Source: Asterionellopsis glacialis (taxonomy: Eukaryota > Bacillariophyta > Plagiogrammaphyceae > Rhaphoneidales > Asterionellopsidaceae). Taken from it: a stretch of DNA of 25,994 bases. Shown one piece after another: positions 10,762-20,690 of the stretch. Position 1 is the stretch's first letter. Every line of letters begins with the position of its first letter. Under the pieces are notes generated by a model. That model was not told the DNA's origin, made no database searches, and saw nothing but the letters and a program-made list of their open reading frames with translations. The position numbers were made by a program, and so were the translations under genes. The stretch lies in NCBI GenBank assembly GCA_014885115.2, contig WKLE02000605.1, positions 10,334 through 36,327 on the forward strand, read 5' to 3'.

Positions 10762-10937
10762 TGTTGGCGTATCTTGGGCAGCGATTATTAAAATGACAGA
10801 AAAAGTGAAAAATCAAATTGAAAAAGAAAACAAAAAATGTCTGTCCTTCGTGCTAAAGACAGTATTCCTAACTTCCTACTCTAGAGTGTATTATTACAAG
10901 TTTGGAATCCAAAACTGGCAAGCTTAATTGAAGGACT

Positions 10938-13041
10938 TCAACTCGCCGCCCAACACCCCAAAAGCACAAAAGCTGCAGCCCAAACATGCAGTTCAAGGAC
11001 GTACAGTTTATGCATAAATTTAACTCGTTGCTTTGCCCTAGAGGTTGCGGTATTATGAGCAACCTGTTGTTGATTGTCTAGCCAGGTTGGCAGACGCTGT
11101 GTCCTATTGCTGTATTTGGAGCTATTCTGCTCTTCATCAGAATCTTCTTCCTCAGGGATTTGTGAATACTTGACATCTGCATCCATCATTCTTATTGTTT
11201 CCCGTTCGACAAACAGAAATCCCCAAACAGTTCGACGAACAATTTCTGCGACTGGCAACAGAACCCCCGAATACGAATTCACATCACTTGTTGATGTGAG
11301 CACAGTTTCATTTCTTTTGGATACGTGAAAGGACGGTAGAAGACACATCATGCATGTGAAGCGAGTGATGGTATTGAAAGCAAAAATTTTCCAATAAAAG
11401 CTTTCAGATTTGTACAAACGTTTTTGCCGCAATCGCACTTGTCGCCAACCTGGAATCAATACTCTAATACGCTGATAGCCGTCCAAGACTGGTTGAACAA
11501 GGTACATTTGCACATTAAGAAAAAATGTAGATGTAGGTCGACAGCTGGATATTCGATAACAAAAGGAGTCTTGGTCTGCTTGTTCGACTAATTGAACGTC
11601 TCTTTGGATTTCAAATAAATCCCAATCCATGACTGTATCCAAACGATCTGATAAATCAAAGCAACAAAGAAGGCAGTGAGCCAAAGTGGGTTGCTGCGTT
11701 GCTCTGGCTTGGTGATTCCGTAAATAATAACCACGGTTGCTAACAGATATTTGAAAGCATTTCCCTAATAGAGCCACCCTTTGTTGGCGTCATATGCTTG
11801 CCGAAGGGTTTTCAAGTAATTTAGCCACAGGGGGAAAATTGCAACTGAAGGCAACAGAACATTATGTAGCAACCAAGAATCTTGCAATATGTCTCCACTC
11901 TCTGCCAAGCCGTTCTTTCCAGATACTGTCCCCCAAATAACACAAAAGTAGTATGACAAGGCAAAGAATAAGTCTTGTCCCGGCCTTATCCATGAGGTCA
12001 AAGCTTCTCCAATGTATTCATCACGGAAGCGGACTCGATGTAGTGGAGCTGTGAATGTGAATTTCAGTGTCCCCCAGAATCGTAATCTTCGTCCGGGCGG
12101 AACGATTGTTCTGACCATTAGAACACTTATAAAGATGAGTGGTAAAATTTTGACCGGTGCCTCATAATCATCTTTGAGATGATTGTAGGCTTCGATATAG
12201 ATGTGAAAGTTGAAGAGGACAGGCATACTCAGATCCAATGCCGCACCAAACACAGCCGGTCCTGATGGTGCATATGTAGCGTTGGAAGCAGTGACTCCAG
12301 ATGTAGCACGAAAAAAGAAAAAGTGCCACAGCTCGCGAAACTTTTGGATGATACCGTCTGCCTTTCCTCTACAAATGTTGCTTCGCCCATAAGAGAACTT
12401 TCATTGTCGTTCTCTTCTATATTATCATCTATGTTATAATTTGATGAGGCACTATCTTCCGTAACATATGAAGGTTCCTCACTCAGAGGGCCCATTTCCT
12501 CAAAGGACTGTCTTCGTCTCATCGTCCCAGCACCAGCAGCAACAAGTTTTCGTATGGAGAAGCCTCCCGCGGCCATGTCTGCCTCGGATGGACTACGTCG
12601 GCTTGAAGCAGTATCATTATTTTCTGGCAACGAAGTAGCTGTAGGGGTTGGTAATTCAATCAAGGGACCTTCTACGCCATGTTCGTGTCCATGCAACGTC
12701 CCAGGCAAAAACAGTAATTCATCGCATGCAACACCATTTCGCCTCCAGGCACGTAATGACCAAGCAGCCATCATCAAAGTAAACGCCAGCATCACTGGAC
12801 CTATATAGAATAGTGAAAAAGATGCAAGTAAGCTAACGAAACAAAAGAAAGTTTGATCTATCACTACCAAAAACAAAATGACAGTACCTCGATAAACGCG
12901 CAATGACGACAAATCGTGTGTTTTGGAAGTCAAATCATAGGCAAGAAGACAACCCAAAATAAACAACGCAGTTGCTTTCGGCTTTAAGACACGTTCGGAA
13001 ACGACAAAAGATCCAACGGCGGCAAGGACCGAGACATCCAT
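10938..13041 (-). pseudogene. EXS-domain transporter (XPR1/PHO1/SYG1 type), interrupted by three lesions
   Basis: EXS proteins export phosphate or traffic in the Golgi (family knowledge). The start is MDVSVLAAVG at 13041, with no SPX domain. An 87-nt intron (12801-12887, GTACTG...TATAG) joins YRG to PVMLAFTLMMAAWSLRAW, matching the EXS FRG...W pattern; being in frame, it is easily missed. Then come a low-complexity acidic linker, PPGRRLRFWGTLKFTFTAPL and VRFRDEYIGEALTSW (core EXS), NAFKYLLATVVIIYG, the MDWDLFEIQ motif, LRQKRLYKSESFYW, and VERETIRMMD near the end. Three defects break the frame: an apparent one-base loss in an A-run near 12363-12365, TAG at 11765-11767 (GWLY*GNAFKY), and an apparent lost G near 11639-11641 (IVW[D]TVMDWD). 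Family similarity is continuous across all three, so introns do not explain them. A recent pseudogene or sequencing errors are both possible. Confidence 0.8.
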
Positions 13042-13437
13042 TCTCTCCAATGACTGGTACAGCAATCGTTCGCCTACTTTGTTTTCCTTCTCTTGTTTTC
13101 AGTGGAATTTGGTTCCGCCTCTAGCTTGCCAAAGATTCTCAGTAATTAAGTATCCCCGCACCTCACAAAATTGTACAGAGGATATCTCTCTTTGTCTTCC
13201 GATGAGACTACAATTGCTTGAAACCGTTGTTTGAGTCTCTATCAAGGCCAAATGACAGAGAACAAAATTTGTTTTGCTAGACATTTTGAATGAGACGATT
13301 CCTTCGATTCGACTCTTTGGCCGAACAAAGGAACGGAAGGACTTTCTACGCTTTTACTTCAAAAACGTCAAGATATGTCGAAGTTTTAGAAGTATAATTA
13401 AAATAAAACAAAATCGTTATTTTGATACTTGGCAAGA
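13042..13437. other. Spacer between the glycosyltransferase gene and the EXS gene
   Basis: Upstream region of the EXS gene and downstream region of the glycosyltransferase gene. A 61-codon minus frame (13099-13284) shows no domain features and is more likely a leader or chance frame, though an upstream EXS exon cannot be excluded. Nothing else was recognised. Confidence 0.4.
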
Positions 13438-16125
13438 TTAGGGACTATATAGCTCGTCATAGCGCGAAAAGGTTTCATCAGTACCCGCCAGGTTCAAGTA
13501 GCCATCAAAGCCATCTTCTGTACAATGGCCATGGAATATGTCTTTCTTGAAATTTCCAATCGATCCTTCTCGGATGGAAGAGTCTCCCGTCAGCTCAAAC
13601 AATTTGTTTTCCAAGTCAAGGCGGACCGAGTGCCACTTTTCAAGGAGCATCATGCAGTGATCGACGAGAGCTACGTCGGTATTGATAGCAGATGCCCTTT
13701 TCCCTCCAGGCTTTTTCCCTCCAGAGGCGCCCGTGCTGATGCAGGCCCATGGTTTGCGACACTGTGTATAATGAATATTATATATTTTGTCAGAATCGGT
13801 AACCATACAGTCCTCGCAGATGTCCTCTGGGTTGTTATTCCGACACTGGCCTTTTCTACCCCACCTTTTGTTGAAAAATGGTTGGCCGTTGTATCTCACA
13901 TCCAATCCCATGTGATTGTACCGGCACTGGTTGAGTTCTACAGCCGTGTTGGGACGGACATGGTCATAGTAGTATCCCATCAAGCCCTGCATGGCCCTTG
14001 CCCCAACATAACCACCATAGCCCTTGCCGTACCAACCAGATTTCATTCCATATCCTTCAGTGTAGTTTCCCTCCCTGATAATATCAATGACTTCATTAAA
14101 AACTTGCGGATTCTTCAACCCGACAACGAAACCTGCTTGGTAGCCCGGATTAAATTTGCTGGGGGCCACTTGGTGCCAATCTCTTGTTATAAAAGCCTCA
14201 ATACGATCTGGCCATGCATCTGTGTCGCGCTCTCGTTCGATCATGGACCGGGCGCGCTTCCCTTCTGCGGAATCTTTGCTGTAGAGAAGGGCGTCAAATA
14301 GATGATCCATGGGCTTGAAAAAAGCATAGTCAATATCAGTGTGGACGAAAATTTCTTCCGGTATTTTGTTGTACGCGTAGAGCTTGACAAATTCATCGTG
14401 TCCACAGCAAAGCTCTTTATGTATTGATTTTCGAAGATATTCACCTCGGATTTCATTCCGTTGAACAGGTGGGTCCACGAGAATAATCTCAAAGCCAACT
14501 TTTTTCAGCGTTTTGGAACATTCTTCAGCCTGACGATGGACAATCGCATACATTTTGTAGTCGTACTTGCTTCCAGACTCGGGGTTGCGAGAAGAGATTT
14601 GATGAAGAGAATGTCTCAGCACCAAAGATGCATCTACCAAGCCAGCTGAATTAGTGGAATGCCCACTGCATTGAATGAAGGAAACGACATATGCTACAGT
14701 TCTGTTTGTGGACTCAGCAATTTGGGGGACTTCTACAGGGTCTGCCTCTTTGTCGGTTTCCTCTTTTGTTTTGTTCGCTGTTTTCATCACTAAGTCCATG
14801 TGATCTAGGTATTTGGCCATGTATCCTAAGGGGGATTCTTGCATAATATTTTGGTGCTTTTCCTGCCAGTTTTCTATATCAAGACCCATGTTATATTTTT
14901 CGTCGAGTTGTTGGAGATGGCCATACCAGATCTTTGCCTGGGACCTCCACGACTCGGGGTGTTTCTTGCTATTCATTTCGTGCTGCCATGGTTTGTCAGA
15001 CCCGGCAAAATGAACTATATGCTTATAGGGAATATCATTGCAAATGAAGGCACTATTTCTGGTTTGACACCTATATAAAACATTTTCTTCGATTGGTGGG
15101 AGCAGATGCGTTAGTCCTCGGTTTGCAATTGCTGTCTCAAAGTGTTCCTCAAAATCCTTTTTGTGCTTTCCATCCATTCCAGGAACAAAGTTCTGCAGAA
15201 TATCTCCAATGACAATTGAGGTATCCTTCATTCCAAACTTTGCATAATAATACATGAGGCCCTGGTCCGAATGTGCAGCATGGAAAGCCCATTTCCATCT
15301 ACGTTTTTGGTCGACAGCGTCCCATGGATCTCCGTTTTCCATAAAGCTGTATCCCCATCCTGTAGTTCTATTGAAATGTGGGTAGGGTAGCTCTGCTCCT
15401 TCAGTATGCTGTCGTTGGATGGTGTCCTGGAGAAGCTTCCATCCATCGTCTCTCGGTTCAACCATAAACAATGCGGTGTTGCATGGCTCTCCCTTGGTAG
15501 CAAGGATAAGATTTGGTCTCAAGAGAGGAGGTGACGTACCATTGCTCACCGAAAGTTGAAATAGATAATCAAGATGGGCCCGTGGCATAATGTCAGCGTC
15601 CAAGAAAATTACCCGCTTGTATTCGGTCATGGTGAGTACTTTAAATTTTTCGTATACAATCTGGGCAAAGGATTCATTTTCAACGGCGTCCAGTATTCGT
15701 ATCTTTATTCCCAGCTCCTTGAGCACTCGTTCGTCCTCAACGGGTAGTCTCCCCTTCAAATTTGATTCTGAAGAGAGTTGTGCCCACAAAACAAAGTCTG
15801 CTGTCGAACCCTTTTCTCGAAGAATCTTTGCGGAAACGAATACATTGTAGAGGAATCCCTTGTACCCCATGTTTTCCTCGTTAATAGATCCAACTACCCA
15901 TGCGTAGGCATATGGAGAATTCGTCATTTTCGTCTTTTCTACTGGCATTTTGAAGTGTTCAAGAGCATCGAATAATGTATCCTGGATTCCTGTGCCTGGG
16001 CCCTCGGAGGTGGGATGATAATGGTACAAGAAAAGCCGTAGAGCGCCGAGTGTCATAGTCAACGTAAAAACAAAGAAAAACAAGACATCTCTTTTTGTCT
16101 TTTTCTTTCTTATTCTGATCGGCAT
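13438..16125 (-). CDS. Type II membrane protein with two glycosyltransferase family 8-like domains
   Basis: Residue numbers here follow the longer frame that starts at 16212. The preferred start is its residue 30 (16125), which gives MPIRIRKKKTKRDVLFFFVF: a short basic cytosolic tail followed by one membrane anchor (~43-63), as in Golgi glycosyltransferases. Domain 1 begins AYAWVVGSINEENMGYKGFL, with the metal-binding DAD at 205-207 (VIFLDADIMP) and the GT8 C-terminal motif HFAGSDKPW at 401-409. Domain 2 (about 505-825) has a comparable layout: FVHTDIDYAFF (DID at 626-628) and IHYTQCRKPW at 813-822. Several N-x-S/T sites fit a luminal location. GT8 enzymes are retaining transferases that use a nucleotide sugar and Mn2+; donor and acceptor here are unknown. 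The tail (~850-924) is Cys-poor and unassigned. A 27-bp direct repeat flanks the anchor-coding segment. The EXS and MIT-like genes follow on the same strand. Confidence 0.85.
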   Translation of the reverse strand: MPIRIRKKKTKRDVLFFFVFTLTMTLGALRLFLYHYHPTSEGPGTGIQDTLFDALEHFKMPVEKTKMTNSPYAYAWVVGSINEENMGYKGFLYNVFVSAKILREKGSTADFVLWAQLSSESNLKGRLPVEDERVLKELGIKIRILDAVENESFAQIVYEKFKVLTMTEYKRVIFLDADIMPRAHLDYLFQLSVSNGTSPPLLRPNLILATKGEPCNTALFMVEPRDDGWKLLQDTIQRQHTEGAELPYPHFNRTTGWGYSFMENGDPWDAVDQKRRWKWAFHAAHSDQGLMYYYAKFGMKDTSIVIGDILQNFVPGMDGKHKKDFEEHFETAIANRGLTHLLPPIEENVLYRCQTRNSAFICNDIPYKHIVHFAGSDKPWQHEMNSKKHPESWRSQAKIWYGHLQQLDEKYNMGLDIENWQEKHQNIMQESPLGYMAKYLDHMDLVMKTANKTKEETDKEADPVEVPQIAESTNRTVAYVVSFIQCSGHSTNSAGLVDASLVLRHSLHQISSRNPESGSKYDYKMYAIVHRQAEECSKTLKKVGFEIILVDPPVQRNEIRGEYLRKSIHKELCCGHDEFVKLYAYNKIPEEIFVHTDIDYAFFKPMDHLFDALLYSKDSAEGKRARSMIERERDTDAWPDRIEAFITRDWHQVAPSKFNPGYQAGFVVGLKNPQVFNEVIDIIREGNYTEGYGMKSGWYGKGYGGYVGARAMQGLMGYYYDHVRPNTAVELNQCRYNHMGLDVRYNGQPFFNKRWGRKGQCRNNNPEDICEDCMVTDSDKIYNIHYTQCRKPWACISTGASGGKKPGGKRASAINTDVALVDHCMMLLEKWHSVRLDLENKLFELTGDSSIREGSIGNFKKDIFHGHCTEDGFDGYLNLAGTDETFSRYDELYSP

Positions 16126-16209
16126 TCTAGAGACATTCGAACGAATTCCCTTAGTGGTGGTAAAGTCCAAAGGAATAGTAGTTGCCTGGGCCCTCGGAGG
16201 TGGGATGAT
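15993..16209. repeat. 27-bp exact direct repeat (15993-16019 and 16183-16209)
   Basis: The two copies begin tgcctgggccctcggaggtg and are identical over 27 bases, 190 bp apart. The inner copy lies in coding sequence after the membrane anchor and reads HPTSEGPGT. The outer copy overlaps the upstream ATG at 16212 and reads IIPPPRAQA in another frame. The different frames argue that the outer copy is leader sequence and that translation starts at 16125. Confidence 0.85.
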
Positions 16210-16212
16210 CAT

Positions 16213-16595
16213 TGTAGCTCTCTGTAATTTTTCTCACAGCATTGGACCCTGGACTCTAGCGTATGCAGTTGTTGTTGTTGTTAAATCGCAGTACAGTCCG
16301 TAGATGTTGTGAGGCTCTAGATCACGGGTAATAACCTTACCTCTAGAGTAAGGGTAATTACTTCTACACTAAAGGTCCGTCCTTCCTCTCTCACCCCACC
16401 ATGCTTTGTACAGTAGTATGCTGCCGTAGCGGTTAGTAAAGTACTCGTGGGAAGCAGATTGTTCATCATGGAGCGGAGTGACGGGGTCTCAGTCGGGGTT
16501 ACAATTGAGTCATATTGCTTATTTGTTTCCTTCATAATTGTTGGAGAAGTGTTTACCTTTTTGGGTTTCATGTAAATGTTGGTGTATTGTGGAGG
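16213..16595. other. Upstream region of the glycosyltransferase gene, next to the copia 3' end
   Basis: Contains a GTT microsatellite (16267-16282) and a CTCTAGAG dyad (16335-16353). An 84-codon minus frame (16317-16571) has no recognisable features. I looked for a long terminal repeat matching sequence upstream of the copia element at 19525-20200 and saw none. Confidence 0.5.
16335..16353. repeat. TCTAGA-centred dyad, about 215 bp upstream of the glycosyltransferase start
   Basis: Reads ccttacctctagagtaagg: an inverted repeat with a CTCTAGAG core and CCTTA/TAAGG arms. It is comparable in core and position to the dyads upstream of the ion-channel, TRF4-like and MsrA-like genes. Confidence 0.6.
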
Positions 16596-19524
16596 TCAGC
16601 GACCCATTAATACATCAGTTTGTTCGTAAAATTTGATCCTTCCAAGAGGTTTCATGAATGAGTCAGCACAATTGTGTTCAGTGTTAACACGTGCCAGTAT
16701 CATGCGGTCGTGTTCCACCCAGTCTTGTAGGGCAAAATGTTTTATGTCCATATGCCTTTTTATACGAGTTGGTTGGGAGGAATTTGCCACATGAAGTGTC
16801 TTCAAATAGGACAGTTGGCATGTGTTGTTTGAAGCCTAGTTCGAATAGGATAGATCGAATGTAAAGGATCATTTTTCCAGCCTCTGCCGCAGCAGCAAAT
16901 TCTGCCTCTGTTGAAGATAGAGCAATAGTCGGTTGATATTTTGTTTTGTATCTGATTACACCTCCCGCTAGCATGATGGCGATACCAGTGACCGATCGTC
17001 TGTGGTTGCGGTCCGTTCCCCAATCAGAGTCAACATAACCATGGATTGTGCCCGCTTGTTTAGTTGGAGGTATTGCAGACATAATCTCTGATTTTGATAT
17101 GCAAGAATCCGATAGTATAGCTGGGAGGGTAACCATAGGTTTCTTTTGCCAGAAGTGTATACTGCGGGATTTTGTGAGTGCTAAATATTTCATCAAGTGT
17201 CATAATGCTTGATAATGGATCTTAGCTGGGTTATTGGAATATTGGGATAGTTTGATAATAGCACTGGATATGTCAGGACGTGCTACTGTCATTGCATAGA
17301 TGGCTTCACCAATTACTTGATGATAATTGAAGAATTGATCCTTGAGTTGTTGTTTTTCTTTGGCTGTGGATGGTGGAGTGGCAATTTCGAGGTTCGCTTG
17401 ATATGATGGATCATCTCACATAGGTATTGGATTATGTTGTTGAATGTCTTCTTGCCAGCCGTGAGAATCTAACACTTTATTAAGGAATGATTTACAAGAT
17501 ATTTTAACAAAATGATGGGTTTGAGAGATATCAATTCCATGAATTTTTTTTAGGCCAAGATCATTTAAGGGGACACTGAGGTGTTGACTGGCCAATCATT
17601 TTAATGACCAATTGTGCAATTTCAGGGTTACAACAGGCGACAGCAAAATCATCCACCTGACAAAAGAATAAAACTTTTTGATCCTTAATGGTTTTCTGGT
17701 AAATGCATTTTTCATGTGTAGTATTTTTAAATCCTTCTTTCTTGAGAATATTAGATATATGTTTATCCCAGAGTCTAGGTGATTCAGGATGCCCCTGCAT
17801 TGCATGTTGGACAGGTAGGACATGTCCTTTAGGGATAGGTGGTCGTCCTAGTTTATTTTCCCACCAGTTATGGAATTGGTCATCAATAGCCATATAGAAT
17901 GGTTGTTGTGGAGCAGGTGCTTCTGCAAATGCATGACCAGCATCAGCACCATACATACACATGCCTAAAATGGATGATAAAGCCCAGAAAATACGGACTG
18001 CGGGTTGTTCCACACATGATGCATACGTGTGGGCTAGCTTTACTGCTTGACCAAACTGTTTACCTCCATTACATGTTCCTCGTGCTTTTACTTTCATACC
18101 ATTGTGTCCATGATCCTTCCACAGATATGTCCATACAAAGGGAAGTACCGTTGCCTTATTATCAGGTCTAGCACAAGGTGCCCCAAACATTGCTTGTGCT
18201 TGGTAGGCATCCAGTTGCTTCCATTCAGCTGGTTCCCATTTGGTTCTCCAGTCCTCACATTTTAGAAGTTGTTTCCTTGTGAACTGGACAGATTCCAGGT
18301 GTGCCATTGCCAAATTTATTATTGCTATTTCTGATGGTTGAAGCCATAGATTAGAAAGCTCTCCATATTTCATTTCATGTAGATGTTGAGTGATATGATG
18401 TAGTTGATCAAAATGCAGTTGGGGATTGCCCGATGATGTAAGTGGATTAGCGATGTCCATCTGGGCCATTGTAACCTTGCATTGTTTTGAAGTTGGGTCT
18501 TGTTGGAGTGTCTTAACTATATCCAGAAGTTGCCTTACAGTATTAATACGATGACCATTGATGGCTCTAATAGTGGCATGGCAGTATTTACTGTGCCATT
18601 GGTGAATCTTAGCAGCAGGTGTACCAGATCTGCAGTTTTTGATAGTTGGTCTAGAGTCTGGTTTGTTCAATTGGAGATCAAAACCCAGGGTAGGATGGGT
18701 AGGATGTATCCAAATGGTTTCCGTATCAGATGGACCATGTATGTCCAGAGAGAGTTCAAGACTGAAAATGTCCTTGTCATTGGGGTCCAGGAAAATAGGT
18801 GGAGATGAGGTTTGATTTTTTGGTGGCTCCTCTTGAATGGTACATATCATGGGAGTGATATTTTCAATTGGGTCAGACAGGTATGCCCCCGCTGCTGTTA
18901 CAGATTCTTGGAGTGGTGCAGCATCAAGAGGTGCCAGGAATTCCTGTGCCATAATGTTCAATGGTTGGCCATGGTATTCATGCTTGTTTGGAGTCTGATC
19001 ACCCAATTTGATAAGTTTATCAAATTCTTTTGGTCGCATGAGTGGTTTAGCGTAATGGAACTCATCATGGGTAACATGTGTGGCAGTTTTAATGCAATGA
19101 GTATGTTGGTCCCAGTATACAATGTTTTTATCTGTTCCAGTGTATTGGAGAAAACGACCTATGGAAGCATGATCATCTAATTTAGCCGGATGAATGCCTG
19201 GTTTCCGAGCAGTGATACTGCTACCAAATACCTTGAGATGTGACAAATCCGGTGTAACATTAGTATTGCCATGCATAGACCATTTGGATAAACCTTCAGT
19301 GGATGCTACTTTATGATCTGGAGAAAGAACAGTTCCTGATGATTGAGGACTGTACCACCTTGTTTTGTGATAGTCAGGTATTGACCAATACCATCACAAA
19401 TGCATGGTGCTTGTGCATTTGCAGAGTGAACTGTATAATCAACAATACCTTGGTAATTAAGAAGAAAGGTCTTGTCACCGGTTAAACTGCAATTGGCCCC
19501 TGGGTCCACCTGTACGAGATGCAT
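16596..19524 (-). mobile_element. Degenerate Ty1/copia retrotransposon pol, integrase core deleted
   Basis: Order on the minus strand: a protease-like segment DPGANCSLTGDKTFLL (19524-19306 frame; DPGA where copia proteases have D-S/T-G-A); a gag-pre-integrase tail SPDHKVASTEGLSKW; then directly the integrase C-terminal part DLSHLKVFGS...KLDDH (19276 onward), so the zinc finger and DDE core are missing. A long linker with a PDZ-like stretch follows (~18502-18700). Reverse transcriptase comes next, with WTYLWKDHGHNGMKVKARG, YGADAGHAFAEAP and CQVDDFAVA, the last in place of the usual YVDD. The RNase H region is STEAEFAAAAEA and RIKRHMDIKHF...NCADSFMKPLG. Reading is broken by frameshifts near 19300, 17570 and 16800 and by TGA at 17416-17418 and near 17190. 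No LTRs and no gag were recognised. The element cannot be autonomous. Its similarity to diatom copia groups is from family knowledge, not a search. Confidence 0.88.
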
Positions 19525-19881
19525 GGTTTGCTATTTTTTTTCACTATAATTAACTTGACATGCCTTCTCTCCTTCTCCAACTCCAACCCTTTAAGTATTG
19601 TTCTACCCCTTCCCAGCACCATTCCAACGACTATTGAAAATGAACAAGTACAGGAGAGCAATGATGCCTATGTAAATGAAATCCATATATTACTTAGGAG
19701 AGAAGAAAAAGAGGAATCGCTGTTAGCAAGAGATGCAAGCCTGCCCTTGAACAGTATGTGCAAAAATGAAGAATTAGATTCTGTGGAGTGACTGACAGAC
19801 AGGGTTTTGAAACTCGATTTAATTGACTTTGATAAGGACTTGGAGATCAATTCCGATGACTCAGACAATGATCTGGTGTGA
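19519..19881 (+). pseudogene. Acidic open frame interrupted by one TGA, possible gene remnant
   Basis: The frame from 19519 runs to TGA at 19789-19791 and continues openly to a second TGA at 19879-19881. From about 19620 it reads like coding sequence (IENEQVQESNDAYVNEIHIL, REEKEESLLA) and ends with the acidic tail DFDKDLEINSDDSDNDLV after the internal stop. It sits immediately beside the 5' end of the copia element and overlaps its first codons on the other strand, so the first 30 residues are probably not real. It could be a piece of a gene cut by the insertion, or chance. No family was recognised. Confidence 0.3.
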
Positions 19882-20690
19882 ATATTACTAATCAGATCTG
19901 TTAGATAGATACATAAACTAATATATTCTGGCCTACCATTGCAGATGAGGCCCTTCATAACGTAACTTAGAGCATATGAACATAAATTTTGTGATTTTAG
20001 CATTTTTAGTGTTTTTTTGGAAAAATTGAAAAAACTAAGAACCGCATCTGCAACTTTGAGCCAGAATATAATAGTTTATGTATCTATGTAAAAGGTTTGA
20101 TACTAGCTTCTGACCAAATTATGGGATGAAACGGATCATTCCCAGGGTGTTGGGGTCTAAAACGAGAAAAATTTTAAAAAATAAAATTTCTAGATGAAAG
20201 CACGGAAAATCTGTCCCCGGGGGGTTGAATTTTCATGTTTACGAAAAGGAGTGAATGTAAGCCGATCTACCACCTTAAAGTGTGACTATTGGCACGTACC
20301 TGTACCCGTACTTGGTTGAATTATGTTTATTTCTAGAGTAGTAACGATAACAGGATAGGACCTGGGATGGTGTTAGTATGAGACCTAAGTAGTGCTCTCT
20401 CTCTAGAGACGGATTTCAATATCAATCGGAAGGTCGGACTATTCTATCAGCGACAATAACATGCAATAAAAATTGCCTCGTAGTCCAACCCATATTATTT
20501 GCAAAAGAGTTCACATACAGGAGTGTAGACACAATTCGGACAGCGGTGGTAGGTACTTTCTCAAAATAGAAACCATACAACTTGTAGGATGTATGACCTC
20601 ATCGTTACAAAAGAACAGGAAACGAGTGAAGATTCGTATATTCATATTATGTTCATGTTTCTAAAGTATTGAATTGTAGATTTTTTCGTA
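19882..20690. other. Gene-free AT-rich stretch
   Basis: No credible coding region. It holds a GTACC-type repeat patch (about 20293-20315, acgtacctgtacccgtac) and a CTCTCTCTCTAGAG dyad (20394-20410). It ends where similarity to the NCA2 third exon begins. Confidence 0.5.
20394..20410. repeat. TCTAGA-centred CT/GA dyad not near a recognised start codon
   Basis: Reads gctctctctctagagac. It has the same core as the promoter-proximal dyads but lies in gene-free DNA upstream of the NCA2 fragment. Confidence 0.5.

Noticed and set aside
10868..11062. 64-codon minus-strand frame overlapping the EXS 3' end
   Set aside because: It is another frame of the EXS tail and downstream sequence, with no domain features.
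13525..14301. 258-codon open frame on the plus strand
   Set aside because: Antisense shadow of the second GT8-like domain, with no domain features of its own.
16213..20200. Possible LTRs of the copia element
   Set aside because: No repeated terminal sequence starting TG and ending CA was seen on both sides by eye. A self-alignment could still reveal a degraded one.
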